Shown one piece after another: positions 1 through 12,142 of a DNA stretch of 64,000 bases. Position 1 is the stretch's first letter, and each line of letters opens with the position of its first letter. The stretch is from Patagioenas fasciata (taxonomy: Eukaryota; Chordata; Aves; Columbiformes; Columbidae), in the NCBI RefSeq assembly GCF_037038585.1, contig NC_092524.1, positions 41,922,001-41,986,000 on the forward strand. The letters run 5' to 3'. The notes beneath the pieces are model-generated. The model searched no databases. It was not told the origin of the DNA and worked only from the letters and a program-made list of their open reading frames with translations. The position numbers were made by a program, and so were the translations under genes.

Positions 1-555
<555 letters not shown>

Positions 556-591
556 TCAAACACCGCAGAATAATGAAAAATAAAATTTTAC

Positions 592-624
<33 letters not shown>

Positions 625-637
625 CGTGTGTGTATAT
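592..637. repeat. (TA)n/(TG)n microsatellite
   Basis: Alternating TA then TG dinucleotides with one C interruption, just upstream of the HEATR5A start-codon exon on the transcribed strand. It is probably polymorphic in length. Confidence 0.95.
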
Positions 638-1180
638 GGTGACTGAATCAGAAGTTTAGACACCTAAACAGAAAAAGGAAAAACAAAATTACCAGCAAGT
701 CAGTGGTCATATTATACTTACACTTGACTTATTAATACTAAACTTTCAAAAAAACACTTAATATAAAAAAAAATACAGTGGTTTTATTTAGGTGGCTTTA
801 GTAATACTCAGTGGTTTTGGAAATTTAATGATGGTATTGATGTCATTACGAATCAAAGTTAAATACGCTTCAGAAAAATAAGAGTGATTCTCACTGAGCT
901 ATTTTTTCTTCATCTTGTTTTGTATAAGCAAGGTTTACCAGTACTTGATCATGTGTATACCTGAAAGTAACGATCATTTGTCCCCAGACATAATGACTTT
1001 TGCGACATAGAGCTAAGTGCAACAACAGCAGTAATCTACACCTACCAAACTCAAGTTAATTATATTCACAAATAGAAATGCTAACATCTTGTTCAAACAC
1101 TTCATGTATTTTCAATGTCATGTAAAGCATAAATAAAAACCAGAACTTAATTACTGAACAAACATCTAATGCTTTAAAAG

Positions 1181-1259
1181 AAAAAACAAAACCAAAACAA
1201 CAAAAAAACCCAAACAAACAAAAAAAACCCACAACCCCAACCAAAAAAAAAAAAAAAAC
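1181..1259. repeat. A-rich low-complexity tract (CAAAA-like)
   Basis: Irregular runs of A with interspersed C, such as CAAAAC and CAAACAAAC. The 71-aa frame read through it on the minus strand is Phe/Leu/Gly-rich low-complexity and not a gene. Confidence 0.9.
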
Positions 1260-3047
1260 TAAACAACACATACTTGAAAAAAGGATGTTTCAAAAACTAT
1301 ATTTTACTTATGTATCTCAGACTATTTTGGGAATTTCCACATTGTCAATATTCATAACTAGAAGCATTGCCCCACTATTTAAATGTCATACAGCCTCAAA
1401 CTACAAAATGTAACATTCTGTATGCTTTGCAAACAAAAACAGTCAAGGAGATTCTGGTAAAATGTCAACTGTAATTTAAACTCCCAAACAAATTATCCTT
1501 TCTCGAGGTCACTGGGGTTGCTGAACACACATTTTTTCCTGTGCAGTAACAATATTATAGTGTAAAATGATCCATCAAACAGCAAACGTGCAATACAAAG
1601 CAATGTTAAATAATTCAGTACTCCAACTGCCATCAACTGCACAGCAGAAGGTTATCTTTACTACTTTCTATACGATTTTATGTATAATTTACTCACAGAG
1701 GAAATCAGCCACATCTAATTCATTATAATGAATGGTCACTTCAAATGTACCTGAAATCCCAGACAGGTTGACAAGGGACCACACTGTAAAATGGCAACTG
1801 GGGATAAATATACATACCTAACTATACCTACGTGTATTTAACCTGCATAGGTACAACAAATGTTCACAATTCACCAGTTACCTCACTCCTAGAACACCCA
1901 CAAAACTCAACTCTATCCTCCCATTTTCTGAAACATACAAAAAAGTAGGATTACATGTGTCATTCGATATTTGAGTAGAATTTCATCACTACTCAGCATG
2001 GAAATTACACGAACAGGTCAGAAACCCTCCTTTGTACCTCACCTAAGGCCTGTCCCAATGGCTAGCATATCTAAATCACCTACTACCACAGCAACTGATT
2101 CCACATATGTACAGAGCTGAGGATTACAATTCATCGCTGTTTTCCCCAGCTGAGAAGATCACAGTTCATTGCCACTTAACTTACCCAGCAGATAATTTCT
2201 CTTCATTGTAAAAACTCTCTCTGCTGCTCCAGGTTCTTGGACAAAGGATGTCAAGAGCTTGATTTTCTAGGAAAACAGTTAACACAAAAATCAACTTTTT
2301 AAAAGTCCATGAAATAGAAGTGTCTATTCTACATAAAAAGCCAAGAATTCCAAAGTCTGCCATACTGACAATTTTTATAAGCTAATAGGTCACCAAAAGG
2401 AACTAAGTTCCACAAATATTATTGGCTGTTTATATATTGCATTTGAATTGGGCCGACTCATTATATTCACCATGCAATTTGATTCATTTAACTACCGAAA
2501 CCACCTTTCTTATTTGTGTCTTATTTCAGATTAATTCTAAAAGAAACAAAAAAATTAAGCTCAGACAGCATAATACCATAATTATTTTCTAGGATGAAGA
2601 TTTCAGTGCCTGTACCTGACTTGATATATCTAAAAAGCATAGGTGGAAAAATATTTATTACATTAATCTGGAATGCTATCACGAATGACCATCTCCTTAT
2701 CCTTAAGTCATAAGAATACAACAGCATTCATGTCTAAATCAACAACCAGCAGAGCTGGCAAAGGTGACTCAACTGTTCTGAAACATTCATGTACAATCCT
2801 ACTGATACAAAAAGACATGAGGATTATCAGTCCATTCTCCCAGCTCTCAGATATAATTTTAATATTAGAATCAATGGGCAAAAACTTTCCTCTTAAACTT
2901 GATTCAACTTGAACTTTGTCTGGTACGATATGAAATACAGGTTGCATGCTACTTTAAAAGCAATCAGTTTTCAATCAGCCTCTAAAACTATGAAGTTGGG
3001 AGCAGATTAAAAGCACATGTAGATTTCAAAGTAATCTAAACTGCTGT

Positions 3048-3096
3048 CAGACTGGGGAACCAGCGTTCAGACTGGGGAACCAGCGTTCAGACCGGC
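3048..3096. repeat. 20-bp tandem duplication
   Basis: The unit CAGACTGGGGAACCAGCGTT occurs twice head to tail (3048-3067 and 3068-3087) and is followed by a partial, diverged copy. It abuts the 5' end of the CR1-like fragment beginning near 3,095. Confidence 0.95.
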
Positions 3097-3424
3097 AAAG
3101 AGAAGGCCCAGGGGAACCTAAGAGCAGCCCTGACAAGGAAAGAGAACCAGGAAGACAAAGACAGCTCCTTTACTGAAGTGTACGGAAGGGAACAATACCA
3201 GAAGTATGATAATTGGAAATGGGGAAGGTTCCAGCTGAACAGAGAAAAGCAGCATAAAGATTGGTGGCCACTGGGACAGATGCTGAGAGGCTGCAGAACA
3301 CCCTCAGGGGTTTCTAAGACCATGCTGGACAAAACTCTACGCAACCTGGTCTGAACTCACAGTTAAATCCTTCTTTGAGCAAAAGGTTGGACCAAAACAG
3401 CTGCTAGGGCCCCTTGCAACCTGG
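3095..3424 (+). mobile_element. CR1 LINE 3' fragment, old and diverged
   Basis: The order of blocks follows the 3' part of avian CR1 on the plus strand. GAGAAGGCCCAGGGG opens it, as in the usual 'gaagaggctcaggggagacc'. Then come a segment resembling the last coding part ('gaccatgctggacaaa..gcaacctggtctga') and the 3' UTR block 'ctttgagcaaaaggttgga..ccccttgcaacct'. Many substitutions and small gaps mark it as an ancient copy. It does not end in the usual octamer repeats. Confidence 0.7.
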
Positions 3425-4719
3425 GCACGTCTACGTGTTGTCACTATCCTGCCCAGAACTCACACAGCTGACATACCTTCTTCTGTTAATGTCAGTTAAA
3501 GGTAAAAGTTTATGTTGTTCCACTGAAGTTATTATCATAACATGTTTCTTTATATGTGATACTTCTATTAAACAAGCATATATTTGCAAAAAATCAGCTG
3601 GAAATGTTTGTTTGGTTTTTTTAGGATTTTTGTAGTCTAATTAAAAAATAAAAACATTGTGGTGTAGTTGTTGATCTTTATAACGAACACCTGCTAATTA
3701 AGATGGCTAGGAACAGAAGCATTTCTCTGAGGGAAGACTATCAGTTCTGAATTACAGAGGCTGATTGTTCATTATGCAAGATTTAGTTTTGTAGAAACTA
3801 AGATATAAACACTCAGGGGAAAAAAAAAAAAAATAAAATCACAGACCTGATCTTTGCAGTGCTGGCCAACAAACAAACCCTGGCTCCATAAAGCTACATA
3901 TGAAACAGTACACTCTACATCCTATCGAAAAAACTTATCCCAAACACCTACTGAGACTCCCTTTAATGAGCTGTAAACCTGCACACCAGAGAAACTTATG
4001 AAGCTTCAATAATAATAAAAAAGGGCACAGGCATACAACCTTGTGAGAAGAAAAATACGAATGTAAGGAATCAAGTTTTTACTGCAACATGTTGGTTTTG
4101 CAGCCATACTGGAGAGCAGTACAAAAGGCACGGTGCTTGCCAGGCTCTGCAAAGCAGCACGAGGACAGAATGTGAGGATGAGCTGGGTTTGATTAATATT
4201 AAATATGTCCTTGCTACGTGTGCCAAGATGTTACTGGGCAATTTCTAAGTGCAGAAGGAAACACCAAACCTAACCTAAACACATACAGACCAGACAAGGG
4301 TACAGCCCTGTCTGCTCCAATGAGAGGCACGGCAAAGCCACGGGGTGGGCCAGGCAAGCAAGGTCAGAGACCAAACGTGATGCCAGTTGTTGCGGGTATT
4401 ACCGGGTCTTGAACATCCTCACACACCAGTAAATGCAACTACAAGCTAAGCATGCAAAGATGCATCCAAATCTACATGACACCCATATTTAAAAATGTTG
4501 AATTATTTCAAAGTCCCTTTCCCCTGATGTTAGGATTTGAAAAATAAATATGAAATTTCATTGAATGAAACACATACTATGCCATCAATAAAAATGAAAA
4601 GGCATACATGGCTGATAAAAATCTGAATTTCCTAGCTAGCACGCCATACCATCCTTCTTGTTTTGTCTTTAGATAACTGAAGAAATTACAAGATTTACTT
4701 TCCCATCAGTGCTACAGGA

Positions 4720-4757
4720 GCAGGAAAAAAAAAAAAAAATCCCCCCTTTTTTTTTTA
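4720..4757. repeat. Poly(A)/C-run/poly(T) low-complexity tract
   Basis: A run of A, then TCCCCCC, then a run of T. The two homopolymer arms could pair, but the junction is short. It may mark an old insertion boundary near the open stretch at 4.86-5.06 kb. Confidence 0.8.
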
Positions 4758-4849
4758 TGAGGCATTTATTTTACATTTATCCTATGCTACAAAACTGTCA
4801 CAAAGATTTATTGGACAAGACAGAAGTTGTTCCCACTTATTACTGATGA

Positions 4850-5059
4850 AAAATTCTTCATCTGCCGACTGCCAATTTGGCAAGCAGAATTGTCCAAGAC
4901 CGATTAGAAAAGAGCTCAGAAAAGCTCTTAGAACAAGCACTGGATGGAATGCTGCCCTGTAAAGTGAAAGGAATACAGGTTGAACCAAGCATTAAAAGAC
5001 GACAGCAATTGAGTTTCAAAAGTCCTGATAAACCACAAACAGAAAAAAGGGACTTTTAG
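4850..5059 (+). other. Coding-like open stretch, unassigned (possible exon or retrocopy 3' end)
   Basis: An open plus-strand frame from just after a TGA (4847-4849) to TAG at 5057-5059, giving about 69 codons. The peptide is charged, with features of real protein (RIVQDRLEKSSEKLLEQALD, then a Lys/Arg-rich tail ending TEKRDF). I do not recognise it. There is no good ATG start (the usable start would be TTG) and no clear splice acceptor. If real, it would be a terminal exon or the 3' end of a retrocopy lying antisense inside HEATR5A intron 1. Frames of this length do arise by chance in this window. The TAG stop sits at the edge of the foldback at 5058-5117. Confidence 0.25.
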
Positions 5060-5117
5060 TCACCTTTTCTTTTTTTTTTTTTTTTTTTTTCCCAAGGGAA
5101 AAAAAGAAAAGGTGACT
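5058..5117. repeat. Perfect inverted repeat (foldback) with poly(T) core
   Basis: AGTCACCTTTTC (5058-5069) followed by T residues is matched by its exact reverse complement GAAAAGGTGACT (5106-5117) preceded by seven A residues. That gives a stem of about 19 bp with a loop of T residues and CCCAAGGG. Both arms match perfectly. Confidence 0.95.
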
Positions 5118-5988
5118 GAGCCAGGGTAAGACTGATCTGGACAGATCTGAATAGCTGCCTTTAGCAACTGGCTTTAAAATATGAGAACCAACAGATCACC
5201 CATGACAAAGGTATAGCAGAGCCAAAAAAAAAAAGGATGAAATTCAAAACAGATCTCTTACCTGTATCAAGTTTGTTCTGAGACAGCCAATCTCCTCAGG
5301 CTTTAAAAGCTGAGGGAAACGGTCCATAGACTTGTATTTCTTTCATATGAAAGCCTATGACAAAAATTAATACATAACAAATGGAAAACTATGAGCAGTA
5401 GCAGTAACTTCAAGAATTTTACTTTTCCCCTTCCTTCTACCTCATAGCATATTTTGTGTCTTAAAGAAAACATAAAAGTAATCTGCAATAAAGCAGGCTC
5501 CTAACTGATCTCCCACTAAAAAAATCAAGTCTTTAAATTATGACTCATCATTTCAAGAAAGATCAACACAAGTAATGGAAGCTACTGCACAGATCAAGTA
5601 TGTACTTACGTATGTACTTTCTTTTAAGAACGGCTCCAGCAGTTTATCTCTCTTTGCAAGGAACAAGTGCTGCTCAAACAGAAATCAGACCAACCCAAGA
5701 TGTCTGAGCATGATAATGAGATGAGGATCTAGTATACAATCTAGCTGAGGATCTAGCTCCTTTACATCTACTATGCAGGGAAGAAAAGAAAGTGTCCTAT
5801 AACTTCTACTAAAAATAATTATTAATGTTTTTCTAATCTCACAAGTATTAAAATGATTCTGTATTAAATCTGTTACAAAACATAAAGATAATAAACCTGT
5901 GGGGTGGATTTTGTATCAAACACTAGTCTATCAGAGAAGTAAAAAGGACTTTATTCTTCTAAGAAATGACCACTGTCACTCATTGCCA

Positions 5989-6045
5989 GTAATGAGCAAT
6001 AGTAAAAATGAGTAACAGTAAAAATGAGTAACAGTAATGAGTGAG
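5989..6045. repeat. 16-bp tandem repeat (AGTAAAAATGAGTAAC)
   Basis: Two identical 16-bp units at 6001-6016 and 6017-6032, flanked on each side by shorter related units starting AGTAATGAG. This is an AT-rich minisatellite-like block in HEATR5A intron 1. Confidence 0.95.
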
Positions 6046-7997
6046 ATTTAAAAACGACCAGTAATAACTACCAGTGTTTTCATAACAGCTGCCATTGAAC
6101 TGACTACACAATCATTGCCATAACCATCATACTGCTGAAAAACAGAGCTGAAGCACATTGACTAGCTTCAAGTTGACCTTCACTGCATCACAGTGGTATT
6201 TTAACTGACTTCAAAATCCTAATTTTTTTCCTCAGAAAACAAGATTTATTACTATCTATCTAACAAGTGAACCAATACATTTAAGAGAAAGCCTTCCAGC
6301 CTGGCATGTTTAGTTCTTGTCATTAACAGTCGAGATCAATGTTACTCCTGCAGCACTGTTTTAAAAGTTTAATGGGATGATCGCTACCCGTGCGGTTGAG
6401 CAGACCGCAGGCCAAGCCAGTCAATGCACAGGCCTGTGTTAAGCCCTTGCATGTACTTGTTTAGAGTATCTTCCAAACATAAACAAAACTCCTGCCCAGC
6501 TCCCCTGGGTTTATTTCTGACACGAGAAACAGAGTACGATGCTCTTTTTGCAAGCTGGGCCAAAATAACACCTTAAAGCACCAGCCAAATTCAGCTATTA
6601 ATGAATGAAACATAAACCAAAGTCCAACAGTTACCATGTATCATTTATGGTAGTAGGCAAACATAAGGAGGCAGGGAGGTCTGGAGAAGGTAAAAAGTGC
6701 AAGATCAAACTCCCAGCAACTTCAAAGGCAAGATCCAGTTGCTCAGGGAAGGAAGTATTGAGTTATTTTCAGCTGTAACTTAGCTAGACTTTCTAGCACA
6801 CAGAAATAATATGATTTCCATAAACTACAATGACAGACTCTTAATAATTTAATAAGAAATAAATTCTGATTATTTTGGTGCCAAGAACTAAAATCCCAGC
6901 TTGAAAAAAACAAAAGAAAACAACTGACAATTTCATGTGTCCTTTCACTGCTTTCTTGCATGTAGTTTCAAATAAAACATACAAGGAAATTTGGGCTATT
7001 GCAGCACCAAGACACCAAGGGAAGGAGAAGAAAAAAAAAAAAAAAGAGAAATGAAGAAAAAGTTAACTCCCTGAAGTCTGCTTGTGTCTTTAGCATTGGT
7101 ATGTTGAATTGATTAAACTCTCGATAAGGAAGACTACGAAAAGGTTATGAAACCAGAGCCCAGTCTTTCAATGCATACACAGACATGCTTCAGTTTATCA
7201 GTGATCGGTCGCATCAGTTTGGACTGAATTACTCCTTGACATCAACTAGACTTGATTTCTTTTCATCCAAAATTAATATGCCATAAGGATCCAGGTATTT
7301 TGCAGTGTTATGTTATACTGGTCAGCAGTCAGGAAATTTCAAGCCAAGCACAGAGATGGTGGGACTGACTGTGATGTTTGACAGAGGTTTGCAAGAACAG
7401 GCCATGAGAGAAACTCATCACAAGACCACAACTCCGTGCACACAGAAAAAGAGCATCAGGCCACGGAGAAGGTGGTCCAGGATTTTAAGACTTTTAAATC
7501 AAGCAGAACTGTAACTCTTAATATCAGATTTTAAGTGTCCTAGCACATGAAAACCACACCAGATAGTAAATCTGACAGTTGAGTACCTGTCTGTTTTAGT
7601 GCATACTCTGTTATGAAGGGATTCAATTCCACTCACAAATAGAGCTACCTTTCTTCTTAAATAAAAACACGTACACACTAGTATCACATGTTTATCCCAA
7701 AGAGCAAAAAGCAATGAAGAATGTTTGACTATGAGCAATAAAAAATAACAGATTATTACACAACCATCCATTTCCTCTAATTACTGCAGAAGATTTCAGA
7801 TTGGGACAACTTCCACTTACATTATATTTTTGCATGCAATTATCCAGCTTAGAAACATGATTCTGAAATCATAGATGTTGAAACAAGAACCCTTTCTTTC
7901 AGGCTCTTTGCTTAAAAGTGTTCCAGACTAAGCAATGTGCCCCAGGAAAACTATGCATCTATTCTATCATTGAAAATTTGGCAGCATTTGCACAGGT

Positions 7998-8152
7998 ACT
8001 TGTTAAAGATGCGATCCAAGTGCATCTTCATATATTGCACCTTCCATGTAGGTCTTGCCATATTCACACCACATTTCACACTGTGCTACAGAACAAATAT
8101 CAGGCAGCCCAAACAGAATTCCTGTTAGTTTCTCAGCTACTTTCATCTGTGT
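7998..8152 (-). other. Exon-like segment with strong splice acceptor, unassigned
   Basis: On the minus strand a textbook acceptor (pyrimidine-rich TTTTTGTTTTTCAACACAG) is followed immediately by ATGAAAGTAGCTGAG and an open frame of 45 codons to TAA. The peptide is protein-like (KVAEKLTGILFGLPDIC, then CEMWCEYGKTYMEG). The other two frames close within a few codons. I do not recognise it. It could be a cryptic or alternative terminal exon in HEATR5A intron 1, a decayed retrocopy, or chance. No poly(A) signal was established. Confidence 0.25.
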
Positions 8153-9506
8153 TGAAAAACAAAAGGGCTGTATTTTGATGTTTTGTGAACAATGATGCTC
8201 ACACAAAGTACTTGTTCAGTCCCACAGGGATAGTTCCAAATGACTGGCTTTCCTGGAAAAATGTTCATCAAATGCTATTGATTTTCAAGTTTCAGAAGAA
8301 TTGCCCTGTATCTGAAAAAGCAACAAAGCTTAAAGGCAACAAAGATCTAAGTGAAATCTATCAGAATCCTTGTTCTGGGCTTGCTGGTTTTAAAAAATAT
8401 TCGCACAAAGAATGTGACCACCCACAACCCTCATACATAATGGTGACATTGATAAGAACTACAACACAATATACATTTGCTGAAGTGTGAAAGAAATGAG
8501 AAGACAATGTCTTCTAGGAATGCTGAATTATTTCTGTGAAGTTTTGAGGACAAAGCTTGACATAACTAAAGAAAAAACACCCTGAAAAAAATGTGCCTGG
8601 AAATGCAATAGCTGTTGAAGCAACGCAAAGCATTCAGGACATTTTTTAAAACTCAGATTTTGGAAAATGCTCATTCATCACGTTAAAAAGTAGATATACT
8701 CTGCTTTCATGTTTTTTATCATCACTTTAAATCTCCACATGAGAAGAACTGTTCCAAGAAACCAAGAAACAGCTACTTTCAGTTATTGAGAAATACCAAC
8801 CAGCCGTTTCCTGAGTCTCAGAGCAGGCACCACCAGCACACTCCATCCCCCCTTGCACCCACAACTCTTGAGTACGAGTTAGGTTCATTGCTGAAGGTTT
8901 CAGTCAAAAGATAAACTTGGCTCTATAAAGGGACCTCTGAACATGATTTTATTTATAGGCAATCTGGAAAACTGCATGTAAATAATTAAACAATACTTCT
9001 AATGGTTAGAAAAATAGTATCATGTCTGGAAGCCTGATTCTGATAAAGTGAGTTTAAAGGATATTTTTTTTTTCCAAAAAAATGGATTAACTAAACTTCA
9101 AAAAAACAATAACTAGCTTCAGTCTGAACAAAAATGCGCATAGTGCTTTGGTTTTATTTCTTTGCAGGTTTGTAAGCTGGTGTGATAGCAAAGCAAGTAC
9201 ATAAAAACCACATGAGTATAAAAATCCACCTAAATCCTAACAATAATTTCAATTTATCTCTGAACATCGCTTTATTCCTGACAATGTTGTCAATGATATT
9301 GTTTATCTAACATAGACAAAAATATATCAAACTGAGTATAGTGACAGGGCTTTTTTGATCACAATGACAGGAGTTTCACGAAATTAAGTTCTTCGTTAAA
9401 ATGTTAAATTGACTCACAGTAGGTGATATATATGCATATGGATAATCCAAAGTGCAGGTTGATTTTAGTACCATTAAGGTAAATGTGGAATACAGTCTAG
9501 CTTAGA

Positions 9507-9823
9507 ATCAAATTAAACCAAGAGACATTTTTGCTGAATGTTCCTTGAAATCCCAGAAAAGTATACTTATTTTTCCTGAAAATGACTATAGCTATCATAG
9601 TACTATGATAGACTTCAACTGCACTGATACCAACACAGAAATTCTGCAGCAGCAGAAGCCCTCGCAGGTGTACACTCTGCAGGAGACTTGTTTGGCGGAT
9701 CAGAGACCACTATCCAGAAATAAATCACTGACACACCTCACTGCAATGGTTGATTCGCTAGATGTTTTAAATGGCTGTTCTCCAGTGAAAACTCCAAGGC
9801 AGCTCAAAAATGTAACTGCATAG
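9507..9823 (+). other. Coding-like open stretch, unassigned
   Basis: An open plus-strand frame of about 105 codons from after an in-frame TAG (just preceded by CTTAG, a possible acceptor) to TAG at 9821-9823. The peptide is rich in Ser, Thr and Gln and ends SPVKTPRQLKNVTA, with CDK-site-like SPVK and TPR. I do not recognise the protein. It lies antisense to HEATR5A inside its first intron. The length is only modestly above chance for this AT content. A terminal exon or retrocopy remnant is possible. Confidence 0.25.
9592..9611. repeat. Perfect 20-bp palindrome
   Basis: CTATCATAGTACTATGATAG is identical to its own reverse complement with no spacer. It lies inside the open stretch at 9.5-9.8 kb. 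Confidence 0.97.
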
Positions 9824-11518
9824 GGATTTCTTGATTTTTTGCTTTGTGTTGTAGATGCAAACATAATTAATGTCATTTTTGAGGTTCTGCTTCTTTAAAA
9901 ACCAGTAAAAACTGCAAAGGTAAAAACTGAATAGAACAAAGATCCCACAATCCAAAAATGCTTTTGTGAAAAGGTGTTCTAACTTCCTGCCTAATTAGGA
10001 TGTTCTGAATTTTAAACCAGAAGTTCATCAACATTATGAAGTAGTCAGTAACTGACGTATTTTACTGACAATAAAAGCAATCCTCTGTTCAGGAATCAAG
10101 CAGGAGTTTTCAATATATTGAGAGACTTAGTGTAACATTAAACTGGCTTCCTCTTTCCCCTCACCCCCCTTTCATTGTGTCAAACCATCAGGAACAGGAA
10201 AAGAAACCCAAACTTCCTTCAGCACACGACCAGAAGCAATCTATCTTCTGGGCCTCAATTGTTATTTCACACATGAATTAAGAATGTCACATGTCATGTA
10301 GCCAAAACACAAAAACATACTGACTATTTCTGAAGACAAGGAGAATATTTCTGGCATATGAGACTAAACTAAAGTTTAGTACAATTCATGGACACAACTA
10401 TAAACATTAAAACCTACTAAATCAAAAGAGAAACTTAAAGAAACATTACAAACAATGAATCCAAACTTTCAAAAATATAGAATTTCATTCACACAAGCAC
10501 AAAGCTGAACTCACCTTATCTTCCTTCCTCCTATCATCCTTCCACCTGTATCTCAATAAATTTTACGTTAATTAAACTTGGACATCTATTATTCTTTCCC
10601 TCACTCCGAACTGTCAACACTAACGCAACTTCACAGGTTTCACATCCCTGTACAAAGTCTTTTACCAGTTATACACTGTGGAGTTGCTCCTTGTCCTATC
10701 TGGACAGCCAAGAATTCAAACTGCAGTAGCCTGCAATAACACTTCTGCATGTACTGTGCTACCAAATACTGCCGCCCTTCCCTAAAAATATTCTTAATTA
10801 AAAAGATTTCTGAGAAAATATAAAAACAACCCCTAAAAACATGTACTCTCCGTGTAAGCGAATACCAAATCCTTCCCTGCAGTCCCAGGAGCCGTGTGGA
10901 CGGGCACCAGGGGAACACCCACCCTCGCCCGCACCCACTCCCGCTCACCCCAGCCGGCGGGGGTGGTTGTTCTCCCGCCCCTCCTCGTGACATCCCGGCA
11001 GCGATACTCAGACGGCCCCACGCGTGTGCCCGGCTTCCCTCCCCCTGCCCCGGCGAGACCGTGCTCCGCTCCTCTCCCGTCCCGGGGCTGAGACCTGCCC
11101 CGCAGCACCGGGGGCCGGGACGAGGCGGGACGGGCGGTGCTGAGGGAGCCCGGGAGCCGCCCGGCTACCGGCTTTAGCGCCGGCTCCTCTGCTTCAGCCA
11201 CCCGGGCGGCTTCGTGGGTGATCCAGCATTTTTCAGGCGCAGGCCTCGGGCAGCCCCGGCCGCTCAGCGAGCCCCCCGGCTCCCCTCGGCCCTCCCGTCC
11301 GCCTGCACTGCGTGCCGAGCCCGGGCATCCCGTCCCGCCCGCCGAGGAGGCTGGCACCCCACTGGTTCATGGTCATCCCCGTCCTCCTCCCTCCCCAGCG
11401 GCTCCGCGCCCTCGCCCAGCCGGCCGCCGAGGCTCCCTGCGCCCCTCTCCTTGCCCCTTCGGGAGCCCGCTCCCTGTCTGCTCCGGCGGCTGGGGCCCGG
11501 GCCAGGACCGGCACCTCC

Positions 11519-11568
11519 CACCCGACCCGACCCGACCCGTCCCGTCCCGTCCCGTCCCGTCCCGCCCG
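11519..11568. repeat. (CCCGA)n/(CCCGT)n pentanucleotide repeat
   Basis: Three CCCGA units followed by about five CCCGT units and CCCGCCCG. On the minus strand, the presumed HEATR5A sense strand, this reads as a regular series of GGG triplets separated by two bases. It lies directly after the predicted first-exon donor. Confidence 0.95.
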
Positions 11569-11574
11569 CGGTAC

Positions 11575-11800
11575 CTGGCTGGCACAGCTCAGCTCGGTTT
11601 GGCTTGGCTTGGCTTGGCTCGGTTCGTCGCGAGGCTCCCGCGCCGCTCTGCAGGCGGCGGCGACGCTCGGCTCCGTCCGTCCGCCCTCCTCCGGCGCGGG
11701 GGGGCGCGGAGACCTGCGCCCGGGCCGCCGCCGCTGCCGCCCGCCGGCGGGGTTGGGCGGGGAGGCCGGAGGGCCCCGCCCTTGCTTAGGGCTGTGCAAT
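11575..11800 (-). other. HEATR5A: Predicted HEATR5A non-coding first exon (5' end approximate)
   Basis: Because the start codon lies in an exon with its own upstream acceptor, a 5'UTR exon must exist in or near the CpG island. On the minus strand GCCAG|GTACCG at 11,575/11,574 is a plausible donor. The upstream limit near 11,800 is a guess; no initiator motif fixes it. Other donors in the island cannot be excluded. Confidence 0.35.
11594..11626. repeat. (GGCTT)n pentanucleotide repeat
   Basis: GGTTTGGCTTGGCTTGGCTT and degenerate neighbours, about six units. It lies inside the predicted HEATR5A 5'UTR exon. Confidence 0.9.
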
Positions 11801-12084
11801 CGGGCCCGGAGCCATCGAGCGCCCGCGGCGGCGGGAGCGGGGCGGGAGCGGCCCGGGGGGAGCGCGGGGCCCCGGGGCGCTGGCGGGCGGGAGCCGCAAT
11901 GGCGCGGCGGGGGCGGAGGGGACAGAGTTGCGGTGCCGGGAATCGGCAGCCACAGGGGCGCCGTGGCGGGGAGAGAGCTGCGCGCTGCTCCTGCTGCAGC
12001 GTGAGGGCGGCACAGCCAGGAGCCAGCGCTCTCCCACCGAAAACAACAACAACAAAATCTTCTCAGTGATTTTTTTTTCCTTTA

Positions 12085-12142
12085 AGATATCTGGGGTTTG
12101 TTTCTTTGTTTTTGTTTTTGTTTGTTTGTTTTTTGTTTTTTT
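12085..12142. repeat. (GTTT)n/(GTTTT)n low-complexity tract
   Basis: T-rich repeats of GTTT and GTTTT units at the edge of the CpG island. Confidence 0.9.

Larger units (their letters stand above)
10860..12020 (-). promoter_or_regulatory. HEATR5A: CpG island, presumed HEATR5A promoter
   Basis: About 1.15 kb of very GC- and CpG-rich sequence, sharply different from the AT-rich flanks. It lies upstream, on the minus strand, of the HEATR5A start-codon exon. It contains many GC boxes (for example GGGGCGGGAG near 11,839), no obvious TATA box, and pentanucleotide repeats. All long frames here run on both strands and in several phases because stop codons are rare in GC-rich DNA; they are not genes. 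Divergent plus-strand transcription is possible but unproven. Confidence 0.8.

Noticed and set aside
1056-1271. 71-codon minus-strand frame
   Set aside because: Reads through an A-rich repeat, giving Phe/Gly/Leu low-complexity.
6376-6420. Small hairpin TGCGGT..ACCGCA, considered as a tRNA-like element
   Set aside because: No cloverleaf, A-box or B-box could be found around it.
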